NCBI RefSeq assembly: GCF_030818485.1
Contig: NZ_JAUTAJ010000004.1
Location: 310,001-374,000 of the forward strand
DNA length: 64,000 bases
Direction of reading: 5' to 3'
Source of the DNA: Pseudoroseomonas cervicalis
GTDB lineage: Bacteria > Pseudomonadota > Alphaproteobacteria > Acetobacterales > Acetobacteraceae
The translations under genes and the position numbers were made by a program. Below are positions 41,889 to 51,265 of the stretch, piece after piece. Position 1 is the first letter of the stretch; every line of letters starts with the position of its first letter. The notes under the pieces were generated by a model, which did not search any database, was not told where the DNA came from, and saw nothing but the letters and a program-made list of their open reading frames with translations.

Positions 41889-41969
41889 CGCGTCCCGCCT
41901 GTCCACGCGACCGCGGCCGCCCGACCGAGTCCCGCCCCTCCACAAGACGGCGGCAGCCCGACAAAAAAA
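41889..41969 (-). repeat. Two copies of the 35-bp intergenic repeat after the transporter stop
   Basis: Read on the minus strand, the transporter stop codon is followed by seven T, then a copy starting CGGGCTGCCGCCGTCTTGTG and, after CGGT, a second starting CGGGCGGCC. The order (CTGCC copy first, CGGCC copy second, four-base spacer) is the same as in the first two units at 16198. The rest of 41610-41888 has no gene. Confidence 0.75.
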
Positions 41970-42542
41970 TCAGGCGGGGAGGATGCCGCGGCGGGCGTCG
42001 GCGCGGCGCAGCCAGGCGGTCAGCGGCAGGGCCAGCAGCACCATCCACAGCTTGCCCATCACCTGGCCGGGCAGGTAGCCGAGATCGCCGAAGGCGATGG
42101 CCAGGAAGAACACGCTGTCCACCACCAGCCCGACCAGGCCGGAGGCGAGCACCGCCAGCACCAGGTTGCGCCGCTGCAGCGGGGTATAGACCAGGAGGTC
42201 GGCGGTCTCGCTGAGCAGGAAGGCGGTGGCCGAGGCCAGCACCAGCGCCGGCGGCGCCAGCAGGGCGGAGAGCGCGGTGCCCGCCACGATCGCGGCCCAG
42301 GCGAAGCGCAGGCCGAGGCGGCGCTGCACGAAGTCGCGCAGCACCAGGGCCAGGCCGATCATCAGCACGCCGGAGGGCGCCATGATGCCCGGGGCGACCG
42401 GGATGAGGCAGGGCCCGTTCGGCACGCAGACCGTGCCGGCATGGCCGATCAGCCAGTTCGCCGCGGGAATGGTGAGGCCGAAGGCGATGAGGGCCAGGAA
42501 GCCCTCCCACCGGCGTGGGTCGGTCATCTGCGAGTTTTCCAT
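41970..42542 (-). CDS. YhhQ/VUT-family queuosine precursor transporter
   Basis: A 190-residue membrane protein with five or six helices: FLALIAFGLTIPAANWLIGHAG, GVLMIGLALVLRDFVQRRLG, LSALLAPPALVLASATAFLLSETADLLVY, LVLAVLASGLVGLVVDSVFFL. The block LLSETADLLVYTPL matches YhhQ (queuosine precursor transporter). YhhQ imports preQ0 or preQ1; next to queC and the rest of the que set, this role is well supported. An alternative start at 42527 would remove five residues. The stop is followed by a repeat pair. Confidence 0.85.
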   Translation of the reverse strand: MENSQMTDPRRWEGFLALIAFGLTIPAANWLIGHAGTVCVPNGPCLIPVAPGIMAPSGVLMIGLALVLRDFVQRRLGLRFAWAAIVAGTALSALLAPPALVLASATAFLLSETADLLVYTPLQRRNLVLAVLASGLVGLVVDSVFFLAIAFGDLGYLPGQVMGKLWMVLLALPLTAWLRRADARRGILPA

Positions 42543-42577
42543 TGCTGGGCGGGAGCATCCGCGCCGACGAAAAGCCG

Positions 42578-43324
42578 TCAGCGGCGCGACTGGTACTCCG
42601 CCCAGCCCCTGGCGCGCAACTCGCAAGCCGGGCACGCAGCGCAGCCATGCCCCCAGGGGTGCAATGCGCCGCGCTCGCCGCGGTAGCAGGTATGGGTCTT
42701 CTCGACGATGTCGCAGACCAGGCGCTGGCCGCCCAGCCGCTCGGCCAGCGCCCAGGTCTCGCCCTTGTCCAGCCACATCAGCGGGGTGTGCAGGATGAAG
42801 CGGCGCTCCATGCCGAGGTTCAGCGCCAGCTGCAGCGCCTTGATGGTGTCGTCGCGGCAATCGGGGTAGCCGGAGAAATCCGTCTCGCACATGCCGCCGA
42901 CGATGTGGCGCAGCCCGCGCCGGTAGGCGAGCGCGGCGGCGAAGGTCAGGAACAGCAGGTTGCGGCCGGGGACGAAGGTGTTGGGCAGCCCGTCCGCCTG
43001 CATGGCGATCTCGGTCTCGCGGGTCAGCGCGGTGTCCGACAGCTCGCCCAGCGCGTCGAGCCGCAGCGTGTGGTCAGGGCCGAGCCGCGCCTGCCAATCC
43101 TCCGGCAGGCCGCTGCGGAAGCCCTCGCGGCATTCCAGCTCGATCCGGTGGCGCTGGCCGTAATCGAAGCCCAGCGTCTCCACCCGCGCGAAGCGGGTCA
43201 GCGCCCAGGCCAGGCAGGTGGCGGAATCCTGCCCGCCGCTGAACAGCACCAGCGCGCCATCCTCCACCGTATGGCGGCCGAGCAGCCCGTCCGGGGTGAT
43301 CTGGGATGTGGTGCCGTCCTGCAT
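42578..43324 (-). CDS. queC: 7-cyano-7-deazaguanine (preQ0) synthase
   Basis: QueC turns 7-carboxy-7-deazaguanine into preQ0 using ATP and ammonia. The 248 residues have the PP-loop [19 protein letters not shown] at about residues 25-43 and a C-terminal zinc site, [24 protein letters not shown], with four Cys. [16 protein letters not shown] is also typical. The ATG at 43324 begins [13 protein letters not shown]. The gene lies 59 bases before hyp-43384 and 35 bases ahead of the transporter gene on the same strand. Confidence 0.95.
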   Translation of the reverse strand: MQDGTTSQITPDGLLGRHTVEDGALVLFSGGQDSATCLAWALTRFARVETLGFDYGQRHRIELECREGFRSGLPEDWQARLGPDHTLRLDALGELSDTALTRETEIAMQADGLPNTFVPGRNLLFLTFAAALAYRRGLRHIVGGMCETDFSGYPDCRDDTIKALQLALNLGMERRFILHTPLMWLDKGETWALAERLGGQRLVCDIVEKTHTCYRGERGALHPWGHGCAACPACELRARGWAEYQSRR

Positions 43325-43383
43325 GCGCCTGCCTCCTGCTGCGCCGGGCTTGCGGCGCGGCGGGCGGCGCGTCAAGCGCGACG

Positions 43384-43698
43384 TCAGAACAGGCCGAGAA
43401 TGCCGCGCCCCGCGCGCTCCGCCTTCACCAGCAGCGTCGCCTGCTCGGCGGCATAGGTGCGGCGGGCGGTCAGGCCGGGCAGGCCGATGCCCTTGCGGTC
43501 GCACCAGGGGAAGAATTCCTGCGGCCGCACCGCGATGCGGATGACGCGATAGCCTTCACCCACCGCGCGCTGCAGATCCTTCTTCGCGCCGAGCAGCCAA
43601 TCCTCATAGGATTCGCTCATATCCGGCATCCGGGCACGCAGGGCCTCGAAGGAATCCCTGTCATACCAGGCGAAGCCCATCACGCGGTCATCCTTCAT
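43384..43698 (-). CDS. Small conserved-looking protein between queG and queC
   Basis: I do not recognise this 104-residue protein. It is soluble, with an N-terminal segment [36 protein letters not shown], then a beta-like [22 protein letters not shown], and a C-terminal helix. It lies on the same strand as the que genes, 49 bases after queG and 59 before queC, so it is probably part of that transcript. No motif links it to queuosine chemistry. Confidence 0.7.
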   Translation of the reverse strand: MKDDRVMGFAWYDRDSFEALRARMPDMSESYEDWLLGAKKDLQRAVGEGYRVIRIAVRPQEFFPWCDRKGIGLPGLTARRTYAAEQATLLVKAERAGRGILGLF

Positions 43699-43747
43699 CC
43701 CACCCTCCTGGCAAGCCCGCCGCAGGGTAGGCGCAAGATCTCAAAGA

Positions 43748-44842
43748 TTAGGTTGACGGCGCCGCGGCGGAGAGCCGCGCCCGCGCCCAGCGGGCGGCCT
43801 CCGCCACGATCTCCGACGGGTCGGCGGCCAGCCGCTCGGCCACCGGGCGCAGCGCCGGCTCGGCCGAATTGCCGATGGCGATCAGCACATTGCGCAGGAA
43901 GCGGTCGCGCCCGATGCGCTTGATGGGCGAGCCGGAGAACAGCGCGCGGAAGCCGGAATCGTCCAGCGCGGCCAGCTCGGCCAGGCGAGGCGCGGTCAGG
44001 TCCTCGCGCGGGATCAGCCCGGGCTCGCGCGCCGCCTGGGCGAATTTGTTCCAGGGGCAGGCGGCCAGGCAGTCGTCGCAGCCATAGATGCGGTTGCCGA
44101 TGGCGGCGCGGAATTCCTCCGGGATCGGGCCCTTGTGCTCGATCGTCAGGTAGGAAATGCAGCGCCGCGCATCCAGCCGGTAGGGGGCGGGGAAGGCCGC
44201 CGTCGGGCAGGCGGAGAGGCAGCGCGTGCAGCCGCCGCAATGATCCTGCCCGGCGCCAGAGGGCGCCAGGTCCAGCGTGGTGTAGACCTCGCCCAGGAAC
44301 AGCCAGGAGCCGTGGCTGCGCGAGACCAGATTGGTGTGCTTGCCCTGCCAGCCGAGCCCCGCCTGCTGCGCCAGCGGCTTCTCCGCCACCGGGGCGGTGT
44401 CGACGAAGACCTTCAGCTCGCTGCCGCGCCAGCGCTCCACCATCCAGCGGGCCAGCGCCTTCAGCCGCTTCTTGACGATGTCGTGGTAGTCCCTGTGCCG
44501 GGCATAGACGCTGATGGCGCCCACGTCGCGCTGCGCCTGGAGCGCGCGCGGGTCGTGATCCGGCCCGTAATTCATGCCCAGCGCGATGACGGAGACCGCC
44601 TCGGGCCACAGCGCCTGCGGATGGGCGCGCTGTCCGGCCCGGTCGGCCAGCCAGCCCATCTCGCCCTGCATGCCGGCAGCCAGGAAGGCATCCAGCCGCG
44701 CCCGCACCTCCGGCCCCAGCCGCGCCGGGGCAAAGCCCACCGCATCGAAGCCCAGGCGGAGGGCTTCGTCCCGGATGGCGGCGGCGCGGGCTTCAGGGGT
44801 GTCTATGTTCAGTTCCTTCTTTTTCTGAAGAAAAAGAAGCAA
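43748..44842 (-). CDS. queG: Epoxyqueuosine reductase QueG
   Basis: QueG reduces epoxyqueuosine in tRNA to queuosine with cobalamin and two 4Fe-4S clusters. [18 protein letters not shown] and [16 protein letters not shown] are the two cluster motifs; [13 protein letters not shown] is in the N-terminal part, and a HEAT-like repeat is at the end. The only standard start, TTG at 44842, gives a first ten residues ([10 protein letters not shown]) coded by a palindromic intergenic element, which is suspicious. The best-spaced AAGGAA sits before an ATA codon at 44806, from which the protein would read [15 protein letters not shown] if ATA initiates or is really ATG. Confidence 0.93.
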   Translation of the reverse strand: MLLFLQKKKELNIDTPEARAAAIRDEALRLGFDAVGFAPARLGPEVRARLDAFLAAGMQGEMGWLADRAGQRAHPQALWPEAVSVIALGMNYGPDHDPRALQAQRDVGAISVYARHRDYHDIVKKRLKALARWMVERWRGSELKVFVDTAPVAEKPLAQQAGLGWQGKHTNLVSRSHGSWLFLGEVYTTLDLAPSGAGQDHCGGCTRCLSACPTAAFPAPYRLDARRCISYLTIEHKGPIPEEFRAAIGNRIYGCDDCLAACPWNKFAQAAREPGLIPREDLTAPRLAELAALDDSGFRALFSGSPIKRIGRDRFLRNVLIAIGNSAEPALRPVAERLAADPSEIVAEAARWARARLSAAAPST

Positions 44843-44932
44843 AAAGACTTTTTGCCAGGCTGCCGCCGTCTCCCGGTGAAGCGGGACGCCAAACTGACAA
44901 AAGTTTTTTGGTTCTTTTTTCCAAAAAAGAAC
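44816..44932. repeat. Palindromic intergenic element, copy A (117 bp)
   Basis: The left end CTTCTTTTTC-TGAA-GAAAAAGAAG and the right end GTTCTTTTTT-CC-AAAAAAGAAC are perfect hairpins. A short CAAAAA-GAC-TTTTTG hairpin follows the left end, and the core (44857-44890) resembles the 35-bp GC-rich repeat unit. Read backwards it matches copy B at 52922-53040, including 34 identical bases at one end and 28 at the other. It lies between queF and queG and reaches into the queG start. Confidence 0.85.
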
Positions 44933-44940
44933 AAATACCT

Positions 44941-45408
44941 TCAGCCACGCCCCTTATAGGGCGGCACCCCTTGCTCCGGGATCCAGACCCCCTCCGGCGC
45001 CGCCCCCGTCTGCCAGAACACGTCGATCGGGATGCCGCCGCGCGGGTACCAGTAGCCGCCAATGCGCAGCCAGACGGGGGCGAGCGTCTCGGCCAGGCGC
45101 AGGCCGATGCCCACCGTGCAGGCCTCGTGGAAGGCGCCATGGTTGCGGAAGCTGGTCAGGAACAGCTTCAGGCTCTTGCTCTCCACCAGCCAGTCGCCGG
45201 GGATGTAGTCGATCACCAGATGCGCGAAATCCGGCTGGCCGGTCAGCGGGCAGAGGGAGGTGAATTCCGGCGCCACGAAGCGCACCGTGTAGCGCTGGCC
45301 GGGATGCGGGTTGGGCACGCGCTCCAGCACCGCCTCCTCGGGCGATTGCGGCTGGGCGACGGCCTGGCCCAGCATGGTCAGGCCGGAGACGTCGTGAGAG
45401 GTGGTCAT
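44941..45408 (-). CDS. queF: NADPH-dependent preQ0 reductase (preQ1 synthase)
   Basis: QueF reduces the nitrile of preQ0 to the amine of preQ1. The 155-residue unimodular form has the catalytic Cys53 in [13 protein letters not shown] and the family motif [20 protein letters not shown] (E(S/L)K(S/A)hK(L/Y)...). Length is that of the short, YkvM-like QueF. Its ATG overlaps the tgt stop by 4 bases. The stop lies 8 bases before the palindromic element, whose hairpins could reduce read-through to queG. Confidence 0.95.
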   Translation of the reverse strand: MTTSHDVSGLTMLGQAVAQPQSPEEAVLERVPNPHPGQRYTVRFVAPEFTSLCPLTGQPDFAHLVIDYIPGDWLVESKSLKLFLTSFRNHGAFHEACTVGIGLRLAETLAPVWLRIGGYWYPRGGIPIDVFWQTGAAPEGVWIPEQGVPPYKGRG

Positions 45409-46532
45409 GCGGTGGTTTCCTCGGCCTGCGGCGCCCAGCCGGCCTCGATGGCGGCGGCTTCCTGCTCGAAGCGACCATCGAGGATGGCCTGGCGCAGGCG
45501 CTGCATCAGGCGCTGGTAGTAGCGGATATTGTGCCAGGAGAGCAGGATCGGCCCCAGCATCTCATCCGCCTTGAACAGATGGTGCAGATAGCCCCGGCTG
45601 TGCCTTGTGCAAGCGGGGCAGTCGCATTCCGGGTCGAGCGGCGAGGTGTCCTCGGCATGCCGGGCATTGCGGATGTTCAGCACGCCGCGGCTGGTATAAG
45701 CGCGCCCCGTGCGGCCCGAACGCGTTGGCATCACGCAATCGAACATGTCGACGCCGCGCCGCACCGCCCCGATCAAATCCGATGGCGTTCCGACGCCCAT
45801 CAGGTAGCGTGGATGCGTCTCCGGCAGCATCGGCACGCAGAAATCGAGGACGCGGAACATTTCTTCCTGTCCTTCGCCGACCGCCAGGCCGCCAATGGCG
45901 TAGCCCTCGAAGCCGATCTCGCGCAGGGCCTTGGCGCTCTCGGCGCGGAGATCCTCATAGACGCTGCCCTGCTGGATGCCGAACAGCCCATAGCCCGGCC
46001 GCTCGACAAAAGCGGCGCGGGAGCGCGCGGCCCAGGCCATGGACAGCCGCATGGATTGCGCCGCCACCTCATGCGTGGCCGGGAAGGGTGTGCATTCGTC
46101 GAAGCACATGGTGATGTCGGCATCCAGCAGGTGCTGGATCTCGATGCTGCGCTCCGGCGTCAGGCGGAATTTCTGGCCGTTGATGTGGCTCTGGAAGGTG
46201 ACGCCGTCCTTGTCCAGCTTGCGCAGCTGCGACAGGGACATGACCTGGAAGCCGCCGGAATCGGTCAGGATCGGCCCGTGCCAGTCCATCATCTCGTGCA
46301 GGCCGCCGAGTTTGGCGACCCGCTCGGCGCCCGGGCGCAGCATCAGGTGATAGGTGTTGCCGAGCACGATCTGCGCGCCGGTGGCGCGCACGGCGTCCGC
46401 CGTCATGCCCTTCACCGTGCCGGCGGTGCCGACCGGCATGAAGACCGGGGTGGCCACATCGCCATGCGCGGTGTGCAGCGTGCCGGCACGGGCCTTCCCG
46501 TCCTGGCACTGGCAGCTCCAGGAGAGTGTCAT
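45405..46532 (-). CDS. tgt: tRNA-guanine transglycosylase
   Basis: Tgt swaps guanine-34 of GUN anticodons for preQ1. The 375 residues include [47 protein letters not shown] (catalytic Asp and substrate loop), [11 protein letters not shown], and the zinc site [17 protein letters not shown]. The ATG at 46532 gives [19 protein letters not shown], which fits the family start. It overlaps queA by 4 bases upstream and queF by 4 downstream, so queA-tgt-queF are translationally coupled. Confidence 0.96.
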   Translation of the reverse strand: MTLSWSCQCQDGKARAGTLHTAHGDVATPVFMPVGTAGTVKGMTADAVRATGAQIVLGNTYHLMLRPGAERVAKLGGLHEMMDWHGPILTDSGGFQVMSLSQLRKLDKDGVTFQSHINGQKFRLTPERSIEIQHLLDADITMCFDECTPFPATHEVAAQSMRLSMAWAARSRAAFVERPGYGLFGIQQGSVYEDLRAESAKALREIGFEGYAIGGLAVGEGQEEMFRVLDFCVPMLPETHPRYLMGVGTPSDLIGAVRRGVDMFDCVMPTRSGRTGRAYTSRGVLNIRNARHAEDTSPLDPECDCPACTRHSRGYLHHLFKADEMLGPILLSWHNIRYYQRLMQRLRQAILDGRFEQEAAAIEAGWAPQAEETTA

Positions 46533-47611
46533 GGGGTCGGGTCCTCCCGGAACAGCAGGCTGGCATCGCCATAGGAGTAGAAGCGGTAGCCCTGCGCCAC
46601 CGCATGGGCATAGGCGTCGCGCATGCGCGCCTGCCCGGCGAAGGCCGAGACCAGCATGAACAGGCTGGATTTCGGCAGGTGGAAATTGGTCAGCAGCAGA
46701 TCGGCCGAGCGGAAGACATGGCCGGGCAGCAGGAAGATATCTGTGAGTCCGCGGAAGGGGTGGACGACACCGTCCGTGTCCACCGCGCTCTCCAGCAGCC
46801 GCAGCGCCGTGGTGCCGATGGCGATGATGCGCCCGCCCTTGGCCCGCGTCTCGTTGATGGCCGCCGCCGCCGCCTCGGAGATATGGCCCCACTCGGCATG
46901 CAGCTTGTGCTCGCGCGGGTTGTCGCCGCGGATCGGCAGAAAGGTGCCGGCGCCGACATGCAGCGTCAGGGAGACCTGGCCAACGCCACGCTCCGCCAGG
47001 GCTGCCAGCAATCCGGGCGTGAAATGCAGGCTGGCGGTGGGGGCGGCGACCGCCCCGGGCTCGCGCGCGAAGATCGGCTGGTAATCCTCACGATCCTCGG
47101 GCCGGGGGCCGTCGGGCCGCGCGATATAGGGCGGCAGCGGGATCTCCCCGGCCTTTTCCAGCGCGGCGGCCAGCTTCCCCTGGTCGGGGCCGAAATCGAT
47201 CAGCGCCGCGCCGCCTTCCTGCCGCTCCACCACCCGCGGGGCGAGTTCCGGCGCGCCCTCGATCGTCAGGATATCGCCAGGGCGCAGCTTCTTCGCGTTG
47301 CGCACCAGGGCGTGCCACATCCCGCCGCTCTCGGCGCGGTTCAGCATGATCTCCAGCCGCGCCTCGCCGCGCCGGGCGCGCAGGCGGGCGGGGATGACGC
47401 GGGTGTCGTTCACCACCATCAGATCGCCGGGGCGCAGCCAGGCGGGCAGGTCGCGCACGCCCTGGTCGCGCAGCCCGTCGTGGGCTGCCACCAGCAGGCG
47501 GGCGGCGTCGCGCGGCCGGGCGGGGGCCTGGGCGATCAGCGCCTCGGGCAGGGCGAAGTCGAAATCCTCGGCCCGGAGCTCGGGCAGGGCGGGGGGTGTG
47601 GTGCTGGTCAT
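46529..47611 (-). CDS. queA: S-adenosylmethionine:tRNA ribosyltransferase-isomerase
   Basis: QueA transfers and isomerises the ribosyl part of SAM onto preQ1 in tRNA, giving epoxyqueuosine. The 360-residue protein starts with [31 protein letters not shown] and contains [36 protein letters not shown] and [19 protein letters not shown], all QueA signatures. It is the first gene of the minus-strand que run. The 170 bases upstream toward the divergent TPP-enzyme gene hold no recognisable riboswitch. Confidence 0.96.
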   Translation of the reverse strand: MTSTTPPALPELRAEDFDFALPEALIAQAPARPRDAARLLVAAHDGLRDQGVRDLPAWLRPGDLMVVNDTRVIPARLRARRGEARLEIMLNRAESGGMWHALVRNAKKLRPGDILTIEGAPELAPRVVERQEGGAALIDFGPDQGKLAAALEKAGEIPLPPYIARPDGPRPEDREDYQPIFAREPGAVAAPTASLHFTPGLLAALAERGVGQVSLTLHVGAGTFLPIRGDNPREHKLHAEWGHISEAAAAAINETRAKGGRIIAIGTTALRLLESAVDTDGVVHPFRGLTDIFLLPGHVFRSADLLLTNFHLPKSSLFMLVSAFAGQARMRDAYAHAVAQGYRFYSYGDASLLFREDPTP

Positions 47612-47781
47612 GGGGGTTTCCGCCGGCGGCGGTAGCGGAGGGGGGGCGCGAAGGCAAGCGCAGACGCCGCCATGCCGCCATGCGGGGGCGGGCCAGACAG
47701 GGAGTAAGGGGGGGGTGGGGTTGCCGCCCCGGCCCCGGCCGGGCAGGCTGGCCGCCGAGGAAAACGGAACCAGGACCGACC

Positions 47782-49464
47782 ATGCGCCAGAACGGGGCGG
47801 AATGGCTGGCGCGCAGCATCGCGCGTTCCGGCCAGAGCCATGTCTTCTTCATCGACGCGGTGCTGCGCCCGACGCTGATGGCCCTGCAGGCCGAGGGGGT
47901 GCAGCCGGTGCTGGCGCATTCCGAGAAGGGCGCGGCCTATATGGCCGATGGCTATGCCCGCATCGCCGGCCTGCCCGGCATCGTCGCCGCGCAATCCGTG
48001 GGCGCCGCCAATCTGGCCGCCGCCTTGCAGGACGCGTATCTGGCCCGCGCGCCGCTGCTGGCGCTGACCGGCCGCAAGACGCCCGCCGCCCAGCACCGCA
48101 ACGCCTATCAGGAGGTGGCGCACGCCCCGCTCTTCGCGCCGGTGACCAAATTCTCGGCCGCGGTGGAGAGCACGGCGGAGCTGCCGCGCCTGTTCCGCCA
48201 GGCCTGGGCGGCCGCCGTCTCGGCCTCGCCCCGTCCGGCGCATCTCGACCTGAACGGGCTGATGGGGGAGGTGGTGGAGCAGGGCGAGGCGCCCGAACCC
48301 CCGGCCGAGCTCGGCGCCTGGCGCGCGCCGCGCCACCGCCCGCTGCCCGACCCGGCGCTGGTGGAGGATGCCGCGCGGCGGCTCGCCGCCTGCCCGCGTG
48401 TGGCGATCCTGGCCGGCGATGGCGCGGCGCAGTCGCGCTGCGGGGCGGAGCTGCTGGCCCTGGCCGAGCGGCTGCGCGCCCCCATCGTCACCAGCCTCGG
48501 CGCCCGGGCGCTGGTGCCGACGCGGCATCCATTGGTGGCGGGCGTCTCCGGCACCTATTCCGCGCCGCCAGCCAACCGCGTGCTGCATGCCGCCGATCTC
48601 GTGCTGATGGTGGGCTGCGATGGCGGCGATCAGGTGACGCTGAACTGGCGCCTGCCGCGCGCCGGGGCCGGGATCATCCGCCTGGATGCCGACCCGATGG
48701 AGCTGGCGCAGGACAGCGCCGGCGGGGCCACGGCGCTCGATCTGCTCTGCGATCCGGCCGCCGGCCTCGCGGCGCTGGCCGACGCGCTGGGCCGCCCCGA
48801 GCGGGACGACAGCTTCGCTGGCCAGGCGGCGGGCTGGATGGCGGAGTGGCGCCAAGCCATGGCGCCGCGCCTCACCTCCGACGAGGCGCCGATCGACCCC
48901 GCCCGGCTCTGCGCCGAGATTTCTGCCAGTTTGCCCGAGGATGGGGTGCTGGTGGCGGATACCGGCTATTCCGGCATCTGGACCGGCACGCTGGTGGAGT
49001 TCAACGGGGCGGGGCAGGAGTATCTGCGCGCCGCCGGCTCGCTGGGCTGGGCCTTCCCGGCGGCGCTCGGCGCCAAATGCGCGGCCGGGGCGCGCAAGGT
49101 GGTCTGCTACAGCGGCGACGGCGCGCTCTACTACCACCTGACCGAGCTGGAGACCGCCAAGCGCCGCGGCATCGCGGTGACGCTGGTGGTCAACAACAAT
49201 CGCGGCTTCGGCCAGGGCTGGCCGAACCTGCTGCGCGCCGCCGGCAACCGGCCGGAGGTCGCCGGCACGCTGCTGCGCTTCGGCGAGCACACGGATTTCT
49301 GTGCCATCGCCCGCGGTTTCGGCCTGCGCGGCATCCGCGTCGAGCGCGCCGGGGAGATCGGCCCCGCCTTGCGTGAGGCCATGGCATCGGACGAGACCGT
49401 GCTGGTCGAGGTGATGACCGGCATCGACCACCGCGCCCCCGAACCCTGGTCGCCGGAGAGCTGA
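47782..49464 (+). CDS. Thiamine-pyrophosphate-dependent enzyme (acetolactate-synthase-like)
   Basis: A 560-residue TPP enzyme of the IlvB-like family. The N-terminal PYR domain has VLAHSEKGAAYMADGYARIAG with the catalytic Glu at 48, a middle domain follows, and the C-terminal PP domain has the TPP/Mg motif YSGDGALYYHLTELETAKRRGIAVTLVVNNN. The substrate is not clear: true acetolactate synthase would usually sit with ilvN, which is absent. It is followed after 4 bases by a hydroxyacyl-CoA-type dehydrogenase and then an SDR, which suggests a catabolic lyase or decarboxylase. Confidence 0.87.
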   Translation: MRQNGAEWLARSIARSGQSHVFFIDAVLRPTLMALQAEGVQPVLAHSEKGAAYMADGYARIAGLPGIVAAQSVGAANLAAALQDAYLARAPLLALTGRKTPAAQHRNAYQEVAHAPLFAPVTKFSAAVESTAELPRLFRQAWAAAVSASPRPAHLDLNGLMGEVVEQGEAPEPPAELGAWRAPRHRPLPDPALVEDAARRLAACPRVAILAGDGAAQSRCGAELLALAERLRAPIVTSLGARALVPTRHPLVAGVSGTYSAPPANRVLHAADLVLMVGCDGGDQVTLNWRLPRAGAGIIRLDADPMELAQDSAGGATALDLLCDPAAGLAALADALGRPERDDSFAGQAAGWMAEWRQAMAPRLTSDEAPIDPARLCAEISASLPEDGVLVADTGYSGIWTGTLVEFNGAGQEYLRAAGSLGWAFPAALGAKCAAGARKVVCYSGDGALYYHLTELETAKRRGIAVTLVVNNNRGFGQGWPNLLRAAGNRPEVAGTLLRFGEHTDFCAIARGFGLRGIRVERAGEIGPALREAMASDETVLVEVMTGIDHRAPEPWSPES

Positions 49465-49468
49465 CCCC

Positions 49469-50458
49469 ATGAACATCGCCATCATCGGCGCCGGGCTGAT
49501 GGGCCATGCGCTGGCCCTGGTCTTCGCCATCGGCGGCCACCGCGTGCGGCTCACCGACAGCAACCCGGAGGCGCTCGCCCGCGCGCCCGGCCTGATGGAG
49601 AAGGCCCGCGCCACGCTGGAGCGGGAGGGGGAGGCCGGGGGCCTGTCCGCCGAGGGGCTGCGCGAGCGCGTCACCCTGCACGACACCCTGGCCGCGACGG
49701 TTGCCGACGCCGCCCTGGTGATCGAGGCGATCATCGAGAAGCCCGAGCCCAAGCGCGCCCTCTTCGCCGAGCTGGACGCGCTGATGCCAGCGGAGGCGCT
49801 GCTGGCCAGCAACACCTCCTATCTCGACGTCTTCCCGCTGATGCCGCCCGCGCGCCTCCCGCGCGCGCTGATCATGCACTGGTACACGCCGCCCTATCTG
49901 GTCGATCTGGTCGATCTGGTGGGCAGCCCGGAATGCCCTGAGGCGGTGGTGGAGGAACTGGCGGCGGAGCTGCGCCGCATGGGCAAGGTGCCGCTGGTGA
50001 TGCGCCGCTTCCTGCCCGGCTACATCGCCAACCGGCTGCAATCGGCGCTCTCCCTCGAATGCTACCGGCTGATGGATGAGGGCTACGCCACGCCGCAGGA
50101 GATCGACGAGGCGATCATCCACGGCCTCGGCCTGCGCCTGCTGCTGCTGGGCCAGATGGCGAAGGGCGATTTCACCGGCCTGCCGCTCTCCGCCCATGCG
50201 CTGGCCAACCGCATGTATGCGCCGCCCGAGCCGCAGGGCCGCAGCGCCACGCTGGACGCGGCGCTGGAACAGGGCCGCACCGGCGTGATGGCCGGGCGCG
50301 GCTTCTATGATTGGGGCGGGGCCGACCCCGCCACCCTGATGGCCGAGCGCGACCGCAGACTGATCGCGCTGAAGCGCGCGCTGCGGCAGATCGGCCCGAT
50401 GGCCGGGCTCGGCGCCGGCACCACTTCCGACAACAGGCAGGACGAGACCACGCGATGA
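49469..50458 (+). CDS. 3-hydroxyacyl-CoA dehydrogenase-like NAD enzyme
   Basis: A 329-residue dehydrogenase: NAD loop IAIIGAGLMGHALALVFAIGG at the N-terminus, VIEAIIEKPEPKRALFAELD, LLASNTSYLDVFPLM and a C-terminal domain starting PGYIANRLQSALSLECYRLMDEGYATPQEID. The layout matches the 3HCDH family and related L-gulonate/carnitine dehydrogenases. MHWYTPPYLVDLVDLVG occupies the region where the classic enzyme has HFFNPxxxMxLVE, so the substrate may not be an acyl-CoA. It is coupled by ATGA to the SDR gene. Confidence 0.86.
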   Translation: MNIAIIGAGLMGHALALVFAIGGHRVRLTDSNPEALARAPGLMEKARATLEREGEAGGLSAEGLRERVTLHDTLAATVADAALVIEAIIEKPEPKRALFAELDALMPAEALLASNTSYLDVFPLMPPARLPRALIMHWYTPPYLVDLVDLVGSPECPEAVVEELAAELRRMGKVPLVMRRFLPGYIANRLQSALSLECYRLMDEGYATPQEIDEAIIHGLGLRLLLLGQMAKGDFTGLPLSAHALANRMYAPPEPQGRSATLDAALEQGRTGVMAGRGFYDWGGADPATLMAERDRRLIALKRALRQIGPMAGLGAGTTSDNRQDETTR

Positions 50459-51225
50459 TCCGCTACGAGCTTTCCGGCAAGCGCGCCCTGGTCACCGGCG
50501 GCGCTTCCGGCATCGGGCTGGCGACGGTGCGGCTGCTGGCCGGCGCCGGCTGCCGCGTCGCCATCAACCACCTGGAGAACGACCCGCGCGGGGCCGAGAT
50601 GGTGGCCGAGCTGCGCGCCGCCGGGCATGACGTCATCGCCGCCCCCGGCAATGTCGGCGATGCCACGGACGGGCCGCGCATGGTGGCGCAGGCGATCGCC
50701 GATCTCGGCGGGCTCGACTATCTGGTGAACAATGCCGGCACGCCCGGCACCAGCAGCCTGATCCCGCCCACCGCGCTGGAGCGGCTGACCGAGGAGCTGT
50801 GGCAGACCGTGCTGCAGGTGAACCTGCTCGGCGTGTTCCGCTGCGCCAAGGCGGCGGCGCCGGCACTGCAGGAAGCCGGCGGCGCGGTGGTCAATGTCGC
50901 CTCCATCGCCGGGCTCGACAGCCCCGGCAGCTCCATGGCCTATGGCGCCACCAAGGCGGGTGTCGTCAGCCTGACGAAGAACCTGGCGCGCGGCCTCGCA
51001 CCCCGGGTGCGCGTCAATGCGGTCGCGCCCGGCGCCGTCGATTCCTCCTGGATGGTGGAGTGGACGCCGGAGCGGCGCGCCGCCTCGGCCGAGAAGGCGC
51101 TGCTGAAGCGCCGCTGCACGCCGGAGGATCTGGCGGAGGTGATCGTCTTCCTGCTGGCCGGGGCAGGCATGGTCACCGGCCAGACCGTGGTGGTCGATGG
51201 CGGGCTGACGCTGGAATCGCGCTGA
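50455..51225 (+). CDS. SDR-family oxidoreductase
   Basis: The 256 residues are a classical SDR: RALVTGGASGIGLATVRLLAGAG, YLVNNAGTPGTSSL, VVNVASIAGLDSPGSSMAYGATKAGVV (Ser, then Tyr-x3-Lys) and a C-terminal GMVTGQTVVVDGGLTL. The ATG at 50455 overlaps the upstream stop by 4 bases. Its place after a TPP enzyme and a 3HCDH-type dehydrogenase suggests a short oxidative pathway for a hydroxy acid or sugar acid; nothing in the sequence fixes which. Confidence 0.88.
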   Translation: MIRYELSGKRALVTGGASGIGLATVRLLAGAGCRVAINHLENDPRGAEMVAELRAAGHDVIAAPGNVGDATDGPRMVAQAIADLGGLDYLVNNAGTPGTSSLIPPTALERLTEELWQTVLQVNLLGVFRCAKAAAPALQEAGGAVVNVASIAGLDSPGSSMAYGATKAGVVSLTKNLARGLAPRVRVNAVAPGAVDSSWMVEWTPERRAASAEKALLKRRCTPEDLAEVIVFLLAGAGMVTGQTVVVDGGLTLESR

Positions 51226-51237
51226 AGCCCGGCCGCG

Positions 51238-51263
51238 GGGCGGCGCGGGGCATCGCGCCGCCC
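51238..51263. terminator. Hairpin between the convergent SDR and Nif11-like genes
   Basis: GGGCGGCGC and GCGCCGCCC form a perfect 9-bp stem with an eight-base loop between two convergent stops. No T run follows, so its role as a terminator is inferred from position. Confidence 0.35.
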
Positions 51264-51265
51264 GG

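Noticed and set aside
47612..47781. A preQ1 riboswitch upstream of queA
   Set aside because: No compact stem with an A-rich tail overlapping the ribosome site is visible; the gap is uniformly GC-rich.
47608..49815. A 735-residue minus-strand frame
   Set aside because: Antisense to the TPP-enzyme gene, whose cofactor motifs and start are clear.
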